DNA from: Desulfobacterales bacterium
GTDB lineage: Bacteria > Desulfobacterota > Syntrophobacteria > B119-G9
Length of the DNA: 19,918 bases
Reading direction: 5' to 3'
NCBI GenBank assembly: GCA_026992215.1
Contig: JALXAI010000265.1
Span: forward strand, 1-19,918
The notes beneath the pieces were generated by a model. The model saw nothing but the letters and a program-made list of their open reading frames with translations, did not search any database and was not told where the DNA came from. A program made the position numbers and the translations under genes. Below are positions 14,008-19,918 of the stretch, one piece after another; positions within the stretch are counted from its first letter, which is position 1; each line of letters opens with the position of its first letter.

Positions 14008-14454
14008 TTGTTTAGAGGGCAATCACTTCACAGTCTCGACTCGAAAGGCAGACTACGTTTGCCCGTACGCTTCAGAGACGCCTTGAGAGACGACTTCAAA
14101 GATGACTCCCGGGTGGTTATAACTACCTGGGATAAATGTCTAATCGCTTACCCCGTGCCTATCTGGAAACAGATCGAGGAAAAGGTCATGGGGCTTCCCA
14201 GTATTGATCCCAGGGTAAGAGAATTCATGAGATACTTTATTTCGGGAGCCCAGGCCTGCACTTTTGATAAGCAGGGACGAATCCTGATTCCCCAGTACAT
14301 GAGGCAATTTGCAAAGCTTGACAAGGAAGTGTTGCTGGCGGGGATGTTGAAGAGTTTTGAAATCTGGAACAAGGATCGCTGGGAGGAAGAGATGGAGCGC
14401 ACCCGTCCTGCAATGTCGGATATTTCTGAAAAGATGGCTGAATTCGGAATTTAA
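14008..14454 (+). CDS. mraZ: Transcriptional regulator MraZ
   Basis: MraZ is a ring-forming AbrB-fold DNA-binding protein that represses its own dcw promoter. In 148 residues both SpoVT-AbrB-like repeats are visible, each with a DXXGR signature: DSKGRLRLP (11-19) and DKQGRILIP (87-95). The start is TTG at 14008, chosen because it gives the canonical MFRG opening and has AAGGGG 7 bases ahead; there is no ATG alternative nearby. It is first in the cluster, 11 bases before rsmH, and directly downstream of a matching set of GTGG repeats. The weak TTG start may help keep levels low. Confidence 0.95.
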   Translation: MFRGQSLHSLDSKGRLRLPVRFRDALRDDFKDDSRVVITTWDKCLIAYPVPIWKQIEEKVMGLPSIDPRVREFMRYFISGAQACTFDKQGRILIPQYMRQFAKLDKEVLLAGMLKSFEIWNKDRWEEEMERTRPAMSDISEKMAEFGI

Positions 14455-14465
14455 GAAGCGATGGA

Positions 14466-15407
14466 ATGGGTATCCGGGAAAAACATGAAAGTGTATTACT
14501 CGAAGAAGCGGTTGAACTTCTCGACTGTAAACCCGGCGGGACCTACGTGGACGGGACAATCGGCGGCGGTGGACACGCTGAAAAGATACTTGAGAGAATC
14601 TCACCGAACGGAATGCTTGTTGGAATTGATATCGATCCGCACGCCTTAAAAATAGCAGAGGAACGCCTTCGGAAATATACGGCAAAAGTCCGCCTTGTAC
14701 ACGGAAACTTCTCGGAACTTCAGAACATCATCGGGGGGATGGGACTCGAAGGGGTAGATGGAATTCTTCTGGATTTAGGGGTTTCGATGTTTCAACTGGG
14801 CGATGCTCTACGGGGATTTAGCTTCAATCTTGATGGACCTCTCGACATGAGGATGGATCCTGGTGCCACCGTCACTGCTGCAGACCTGGTAAACAAGCTT
14901 TCGGAGCGTGATTTGAAGGACATAATCAGGCACTACGGGGAGGAAAAGTGGGCAGGCAGGATTGCAAGAAAGGTAGTCGAAGAGAGGAAAAAGGCGCCTT
15001 TCAGAACCACCGGGCAGCTTGCCACTTTGGTGGAGAGGGTGGTTCCCGGGTCCGCCGACAGCAGAAGGATTCACCCGGCAACCAGAACGTTCCAGGCACT
15101 CAGAATAGCCGTTAACGAAGAACTGCAAGCCCTGGCGAGGTTTCTAGAATCAGCCATGGCCGTTTTAAATAAAGGAGGGCGTCTGGTGGTGATTTCGTTT
15201 CACTCTCTGGAAGATCGAATCGTAAAGCGTACTTTCAGCTATTGGGCTCGCTCGTGCAGATGCCCCAAGGATACCCCGGTATGTGAATGTGAAGGAAAGC
15301 CCCTGGTGAAATTGCTGACCAGGAAGCCGGTGAGACCCGGTGATGCTGAAGTGGCGAAGAATCCCAGGGCAAGAAGCGCAAAGATGAGAGCCGTAGAAAA
15401 GCTTTAA
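14466..15407 (+). CDS. rsmH: 16S rRNA (cytosine1402-N4)-methyltransferase RsmH
   Basis: RsmH (MraW) methylates N4 of C1402 in the ribosomal P site. The 313-residue protein has the SAM loop DGTIGGGGHAEKIL (29-42), GIDIDPHAL (53-61), DLGVS (103-107), GPLDMRMDP (124-132), HPATRTFQALRI (203-214) and SFHSLEDRIVK (244-254), all diagnostic. A cysteine-rich insert (C264, C266, C273, C275) follows, of the kind seen in many Gram-positive and deltaproteobacterial RsmH proteins and possibly metal-binding. After DLGVS the sequence reads MFQLGD instead of the usual SPQLDD, a small departure in a conserved loop. It sits between mraZ and ftsL, as in most dcw clusters. Confidence 0.97.
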   Translation: MGIREKHESVLLEEAVELLDCKPGGTYVDGTIGGGGHAEKILERISPNGMLVGIDIDPHALKIAEERLRKYTAKVRLVHGNFSELQNIIGGMGLEGVDGILLDLGVSMFQLGDALRGFSFNLDGPLDMRMDPGATVTAADLVNKLSERDLKDIIRHYGEEKWAGRIARKVVEERKKAPFRTTGQLATLVERVVPGSADSRRIHPATRTFQALRIAVNEELQALARFLESAMAVLNKGGRLVVISFHSLEDRIVKRTFSYWARSCRCPKDTPVCECEGKPLVKLLTRKPVRPGDAEVAKNPRARSAKMRAVEKL

Positions 15408-15437
15408 ACTAAAAGATTCCGAAAATCGGGTGCATTG

Positions 15438-15755
15438 ATGCCAAGCAGGAAAAAAATGAAAGACGAGGAAAAGTTGCCATCGACTCGATTTGTGTTGACC
15501 ATGCTTTCGCTATTGATTGTCTGGTTGCTCGTCAGTTCCATGACTTACGTGTGGATTCAGATGGAGACAATACAGACGGGTTACAAGCTGGTGCAGGAGC
15601 ACAAGAAGCAGGAGGCACTGCTGGAGGTGAAAAGGAAGCTCGAAGTTGAATGGAACTACCAGCACTCTCCTGCAAGATTGATGAAGCTGGCAAAGAAGTA
15701 CGGTTTCAGGCCTCCCAGAAAGGGTGAACGAATAATTCTCGGGAATGCTGATTAG
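15438..15755 (+). CDS. ftsL: Cell division protein FtsL-like
   Basis: This small bitopic membrane protein has 105 residues: a charged cytoplasmic N-terminus (1-15), one transmembrane helix (about 17-39), then a predicted coiled coil (about 41-75) and a short C-terminal part with SPARLMKLAKKYGFRPP, which resembles the FtsL ending where an A-x-x-x-G-[LF]-x-x-P pattern is common. Sequence similarity in FtsL is always weak; the assignment rests on topology, size and its place between rsmH and ftsI. The frame could begin one codon earlier at TTG 15435, but ATG 15438 is preferred. No strong ribosome site is visible. It should act with FtsB/FtsQ to activate FtsI at the septum. Confidence 0.82.
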   Translation: MPSRKKMKDEEKLPSTRFVLTMLSLLIVWLLVSSMTYVWIQMETIQTGYKLVQEHKKQEALLEVKRKLEVEWNYQHSPARLMKLAKKYGFRPPRKGERIILGNAD

Positions 15756-15782
15756 AAAGTTTCGGAGAGACAGGCACTGGCA

Positions 15783-17600
15783 ATGATATCTTCCGGGGAA
15801 AATAAGAAAACGCAAACGAATACGCACAGGTGGGTAAGGCTGCGCATTATTCTTGTTGCGTTTTTCATAACGCTCGCCATGTCTATTGTGCCCTTCAGGG
15901 TAGCGTACCTCAAATACCGCTACAAAAACAGGCTCCTTCAAACCCTGCAGGGCAACACGGAAGGGACACTTAAGGTTGAACCAAGGCGGGGAAACATATA
16001 CGACAGCAGCGGGAGAGAACTGGCTATTAGTGTCCGGAAGGAATCGTTGTACGCGGATACAAGGGAGATTGATAATCCAGACATCGTGGCCAGGAGCCTT
16101 GCAAGGATTCTCCATGCACCGAAGGGATTGTTAAAGAAAAAACTTAAGTCCGGGAAGTCGTTCGTGTGGGTAAAGCGCAACCTGAGTGCTCTTCAAAGGG
16201 AAAAAGTTGCGGCATTGAAAATCAGCGGTCTCCATTTTAAACACGAATACACAAGGGTATACCCGTACGGAGAAGTTGCCGGGCAGGTTCTGGGTTTTAC
16301 GGGAGTCGACGGGCATGGACTCGAGGGTGCCGAGCTCTTTTACGATCCATATTTGCGAGGTGAAACAGATAACTTTAACGTGCTGTGGGACGCCCTGAGA
16401 AAGCCCATTGCCCGATCCGGTCTTCCCGGAACCAATCCTGACGGAAACTCGCTGTGGCTAACCATTGATGCAAAGATCCAGTTTTACGCTGAGAAGGAGC
16501 TTCGCAGGGCCATTGAGCGGTACCAGGCGGATAGCGGAGAAGTCATAGTAATGGATCCGAACACCGGGGCAATCCTTGCCATGGCTGTTTATCCTTTTTT
16601 CAATCCCAACGCCTTCAGGTACGCAACGCCTGATCGCTGGAGAAATCGTGCGATTACCGATAGTTTTGAACCAGGCTCCACGTTCAAAATTGTCTTGTTC
16701 GCCTCGGCTCTGGAAACAAAGCTCTTCAAAACCAGGGACATCGTGTACTGCGAAAACGGTAGCCTCAGGGTGAGCACTCACATTATTCACGACGTGCATC
16801 CACGCGGATGGTTAACCGTTGCCGACGTGCTTAAATATTCGAGCAATATCGGGGCGGTTAAGATAGGTGAGCGGCTCGGGAGGAAGCGTTTTTATTCATG
16901 GATAAAAAGGTTCGGATTCGGGGAAAAGACAGGTATTGATCTTCCGGGCGAAGCACGGGGAGTGGTTCGTGGCTACCGAAAATGGACGAAAGTCGATATG
17001 GCTGCCGCGTGTTTCGGACAGGGGATAGCCGTAACACCTCTTCAAATGACCCTTGCCATGGCCTATGTTGCGAACGGAGGCAAAAAAGTAGTGCCTCACG
17101 TAATGAAAAAGATAACTTCTCCCGAGGGCGAGGTAATTAAAAGGTTCCAGGGACGACCAAAGGCAAAAATTATGAAGCCTTCTACCAGCAGGTGCCTGAA
17201 GCGACTTCTGGTTAGAGTGGTCGAGGACGGAGGCACGGGAATCAGAGCCGCTATAGACGGGTATTCGGTGGCAGGCAAGACGGGTACTTCCCAGTCTTAT
17301 GACGAAAAGACTTGTTCATACGACGCCAAAAAGGGCACCGCTTCCTTCGTGGGTTTTGCTCCCAGTGACGAACCAAAGTTCGTGGTGGGTGTCTTCATTC
17401 ATAATCCCAGGAAGGCCTGTTACGGAGGAGTGGTTTCGGGGCCTGTTTTCAGGGAAGTATGCGAACGAGCTCTTCTTTACGCAGGGATACCTCCGAACAC
17501 CAGGTTCGTCAAAGGCGAAATTAACATTAAGACAAGGGAAAAAGAGGAATTTACCAGGGTATCAAAGCTCGCGATAACAGGGGATGGCTTGAAAAACTGA
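15783..17600 (+). CDS. ftsI: Peptidoglycan D,D-transpeptidase FtsI (PBP3, class B)
   Basis: FtsI crosslinks septal peptidoglycan. The 605-residue protein has a cytoplasmic N-terminus, one transmembrane helix (about 19-42), and a pedestal domain starting EPRRGNIYDSSGRELA (66-81), the hallmark of class B PBPs. Its transpeptidase domain has all three active-site motifs: S299-T-F-K302, S353-S-N355 and K499-T-G501. The linking FGQGIAVTPLQM (411-422) and FVGFAPSD (522-529) are also typical. There is no C-terminal PASTA domain, as occurs in some relatives. It follows ftsL by 27 bases and precedes murE by 33. spoVD-type paralogues share this architecture, but the Gram-negative setting supports FtsI. 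Confidence 0.96.
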   Translation: MISSGENKKTQTNTHRWVRLRIILVAFFITLAMSIVPFRVAYLKYRYKNRLLQTLQGNTEGTLKVEPRRGNIYDSSGRELAISVRKESLYADTREIDNPDIVARSLARILHAPKGLLKKKLKSGKSFVWVKRNLSALQREKVAALKISGLHFKHEYTRVYPYGEVAGQVLGFTGVDGHGLEGAELFYDPYLRGETDNFNVLWDALRKPIARSGLPGTNPDGNSLWLTIDAKIQFYAEKELRRAIERYQADSGEVIVMDPNTGAILAMAVYPFFNPNAFRYATPDRWRNRAITDSFEPGSTFKIVLFASALETKLFKTRDIVYCENGSLRVSTHIIHDVHPRGWLTVADVLKYSSNIGAVKIGERLGRKRFYSWIKRFGFGEKTGIDLPGEARGVVRGYRKWTKVDMAAACFGQGIAVTPLQMTLAMAYVANGGKKVVPHVMKKITSPEGEVIKRFQGRPKAKIMKPSTSRCLKRLLVRVVEDGGTGIRAAIDGYSVAGKTGTSQSYDEKTCSYDAKKGTASFVGFAPSDEPKFVVGVFIHNPRKACYGGVVSGPVFREVCERALLYAGIPPNTRFVKGEINIKTREKEEFTRVSKLAITGDGLKN

Positions 17601-17633
17601 TACAGCAGGTGTGATGGTTTTTACGGCGCTACG

Positions 17634-19217
17634 ATGAAAAAGATGAAACTTAAAAGACTGTTAAACGATGTCGATGTTCTAGAGATTCACGGGACTTCCC
17701 GCGTCGAGATATCGAATGTGGCGTACGACAGCAGGAAAGTTTCCGAGGGAACGCTCTTCGTAGCGATACCGGGTCTCAAGCATGATGGGCACGATTTTAT
17801 TCCGGAAGTTTCAAAAAGAGGGGCCATTGCAGTGGTCGGCGAAAAAAGAAAGGAGAGCTTGCCGGATAACGTGCCCTCCAAACTGACATACGTTCGAGTC
17901 AGTCAAAGTCGTCGGGCCCTGGCCCGGATAGCTAACTCTTTTTACGATTATCCGTCGCGAAAACTGGTACTTGTTGGGATAACGGGTACCAACGGCAAGA
18001 CAACAACCAGCTTTCTCCTGGAAAGCATCTTGAAGGCGTGGAACAAGACCACGGGGGTTATCGGAACCATTAATTACAGGTATGCAGGCATAGAGGAAAA
18101 GGCACCGGTGACCACCCCCGAGTCCCTGGACCTGCAGTGTATTCTGGACCGAATGGTATCCCGGGGAGTAACTCACGCGGTTATGGAAGTCTCCTCTCAT
18201 GCCCTGGATCTTCAACGTGTGCACGGTTGTGATTTCGACGCGGCAATTTTTACGAATCTTTCGCAGGATCACCTGGATTATCATGATAACCTCGACAGCT
18301 ACTTTGAGTGCAAACTGAAACTTTTCACCGAGCACCTTGCCGTTTCCCGCTCAAATAAACCCGTGGCAGTGGTAAACATTGATGACAGCTACGGTTGCAA
18401 GATTCCAGACAGCCATTCTTACAGGACGATTACATATTCGCTCAAAACAGGAGCAGACATATTCCCCGGGCACTGCGAGATAGGCACTGATGGCATTCGG
18501 GCTACCCTGGTAACTCCGATTGGAGAAATCGAGGTTCGCTCCCGACTGCTGGGGCGATTGAACCTCTACAATATAATGGCTGCAACAGGGGGTGCCGTGG
18601 GCCTGGGAGTGCCCGCGAGGGTAATTGAAGAGGGATTGGAAAAGGTCTCCAGTGTTTCGGGCAGGATGGAAAGCGTTCCCAACGATCTGGGAATTGGCGT
18701 AATTGTCGACTACGCTCACACCCCGGACGCCATGGAAAAAGCGCTTGAATGCTTAAAAGAAATCACGGCCGGGAAGCTCATAGTTGTGTTTGGTTGCGGA
18801 GGCGACCGGGACAGAACAAAGCGCCCTCTCATGGGAAAAGTGGCGGCAAATTATGGAGATATAGTGATCGTGACCAGTGACAATCCCAGAACCGAAGATC
18901 CGTTAGATATTATTGAAGACATAAGGGTAGGTCTCGACAGTGCCGGCTGTCGCTTCGTGGAGAACTCTGAGGAGGCAGCATCAAGTACTCGTTCTTACGT
19001 GGTCGAACCTGATCGCCGGCGAGCGATTAAAATGGCGCTGGAAATGGCCTGCCCGGGAGACGTCGTTTTTGTTGGCGGAAAAGGGCACGAAGATTACCAG
19101 ATTATCGGAAATAGAAGAATTCATTTTGACGACAGGGAAGAAATAATCAAGGCCTTAAACTGCATGAAGTGTCGCACTCAAAGTGCTACGGAAATGTCTG
19201 CGGCGGGTAGCTTATGA
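17634..19217 (+). CDS. murE: UDP-MurNAc-L-Ala-D-Glu:meso-diaminopimelate ligase MurE
   Basis: MurE adds the third residue of the peptidoglycan stem peptide in the cytoplasm. In 527 residues the ATP P-loop GTNGKTTT is at 118-125, TTPESL (160-165) and EVSSHALDLQR (185-195) contact the UDP substrate, and Lys227 in the YFECKLKLF segment is the expected carbamylated residue. The C-terminal domain has GCGGDRDRTKRP (387-398), DNPRTEDP (416-423) and GGKGHE (481-486). DNPR selects meso-diaminopimelate rather than lysine, supporting a Gram-negative wall. A short C-terminal extension after about residue 507, with cysteines at 510 and 513, is not part of the usual core. The stop overlaps the murF start as ATGA. 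A second in-frame ATG three codons in (17643) is an equally possible start. Confidence 0.97.
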   Translation: MKKMKLKRLLNDVDVLEIHGTSRVEISNVAYDSRKVSEGTLFVAIPGLKHDGHDFIPEVSKRGAIAVVGEKRKESLPDNVPSKLTYVRVSQSRRALARIANSFYDYPSRKLVLVGITGTNGKTTTSFLLESILKAWNKTTGVIGTINYRYAGIEEKAPVTTPESLDLQCILDRMVSRGVTHAVMEVSSHALDLQRVHGCDFDAAIFTNLSQDHLDYHDNLDSYFECKLKLFTEHLAVSRSNKPVAVVNIDDSYGCKIPDSHSYRTITYSLKTGADIFPGHCEIGTDGIRATLVTPIGEIEVRSRLLGRLNLYNIMAATGGAVGLGVPARVIEEGLEKVSSVSGRMESVPNDLGIGVIVDYAHTPDAMEKALECLKEITAGKLIVVFGCGGDRDRTKRPLMGKVAANYGDIVIVTSDNPRTEDPLDIIEDIRVGLDSAGCRFVENSEEAASSTRSYVVEPDRRRAIKMALEMACPGDVVFVGGKGHEDYQIIGNRRIHFDDREEIIKALNCMKCRTQSATEMSAAGSL

Positions 19218-19918
19218 AACTTGCGATTAGAGATATTGCAGAATGCACAAAAGGCATCCTTTTACAGGGAGATGAAACCGCCCGGGTAACCGGAATCAGT
19301 ACGGATACGAGAACCATCAAGGTCGGTTCTCTTTTTGTCGCCCTGGAAGGGGAGCGATTCGACGGACACGATTTTATAAAGGATGCGGTGGACAGAGGGG
19401 CCGTTGCGATTCTGGGACTGGAATCGAAACTCCAGGAGCATAAAGGTAGAATCTCCGCAGTATTGATAGGCGTGGGAGATACTCTCCATGCTTTAGGAGA
19501 GATCGCACGGTTCTGGCGTTCAAGGCACCCGGTAAAAGTTGTTGCCCTAACAGGCAGCAACGGGAAAACCAGCACCAAGGAAATGATAGCGACACTTTTG
19601 AGCCGGAAATATTCAACCCTGAAAAACGTAATGAACCTTAACAACCTGATAGGAGTCCCGTTGACACTGTGCAATCTTGATGAAAGGCACGAAGTTGCCG
19701 TTGTGGAAATGGGAATGAACAGCCCCGGCGAGATTGCGAGACTCGCTGAAATCGCCCGGCCGGACTGTGGTCTCATCACCAATATTCAACCGGCGCATCT
19801 CGAAGGCCTGGGCGATCTCAAGGGTATTCAAAAAGCAAAAGGTGAATTATTTGACGGGGTAAAAGAAGACGGGATTCTGTTCGTAAACGCGGACGATCCC
19901 CTGGTGATGGAACTTGCC
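19214..19918 (+). CDS. murF: UDP-MurNAc-tripeptide:D-Ala-D-Ala ligase MurF (cut by window edge)
   Basis: MurF attaches D-Ala-D-Ala to complete the stem pentapeptide. The 235 codons present begin MKLAIRDIAE and contain ISTDTRTIKVGSLFVAL (28-44), the N-terminal Mur domain typical of MurF, the P-loop TGSNGKTSTKEM (113-124), the NLNNLIGVPLTL segment and the VEMGMNSPGEIARL segment, which are MurF signatures and separate it from MurE. The frame is open to the right edge, so the C-terminal half is missing from view. Its start overlaps the murE stop by four bases, indicating coupled translation. mraY would be the expected next gene. Confidence 0.96.
   Translation, partial: MKLAIRDIAECTKGILLQGDETARVTGISTDTRTIKVGSLFVALEGERFDGHDFIKDAVDRGAVAILGLESKLQEHKGRISAVLIGVGDTLHALGEIARFWRSRHPVKVVALTGSNGKTSTKEMIATLLSRKYSTLKNVMNLNNLIGVPLTLCNLDERHEVAVVEMGMNSPGEIARLAEIARPDCGLITNIQPAHLEGLGDLKGIQKAKGELFDGVKEDGILFVNADDPLVMELA

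Overview
The window is a run of chromosomal housekeeping genes from what looks like an anaerobic Gram-negative bacterium, most likely a Desulfobacterota/deltaproteobacterial (sulfate-reducer-type) lineage. The evidence is a complete type IV pilus alignment operon with an outer-membrane secretin (pilMNOPQ), a MurE with the meso-diaminopimelate motif DNPR, a dcw cluster opening with mraZ, short single-domain QueF, and a Thi4 whose sulfur-donor cysteine is replaced by histidine, the type that uses free sulfide. Base composition is close to balanced, and AGG/AGA are common arginine codons by eye. The phylum is an inference; no rRNA is present. I see no mobile elements, tRNAs, CRISPR arrays, phage genes or obviously foreign DNA.

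Layout. (1) 1-1979, minus: thi4 then thiC (cut by the left edge), a two-gene unit making the thiazole and pyrimidine halves of thiamin. (2) 2184-4154: queuosine precursor genes, with queF on plus converging on queE-queC on minus. Together they make the 7-carboxy- and 7-cyano-deazaguanine intermediates and reduce the latter to preQ1; queD is not in view. (3) 4236-4898, minus: a membrane-anchored L,D-transpeptidase. (4) 4977-10304, minus: pilM-N-O-P-Q, tightly packed, behind a near-consensus sigma-70 promoter about 300 nt upstream of pilM, so the transcript has a long untranslated leader. (5) 10734-12197, minus: glgA (glycogen synthase). (6) 12489-13763, plus: a radical SAM protein of a family I cannot assign a function to. 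(7) 14008 to the right edge, plus: dcw cluster mraZ-rsmH-ftsL-ftsI-murE-murF (murF cut by the edge), preceded by a TTGACA promoter and a ladder of GTGG repeats at 10-bp spacing that fits the known MraZ operator design.

Most of the window is ordinary core metabolism and cell-wall biology. The items most worth a second look are the unassigned radical SAM protein, the long pilM leader, the MraZ operator that runs into the mraZ ribosome binding site, the His-type Thi4, and the strongly basic C-terminal tails shared by PilN and PilO. I did not find a convincing new multi-gene system.
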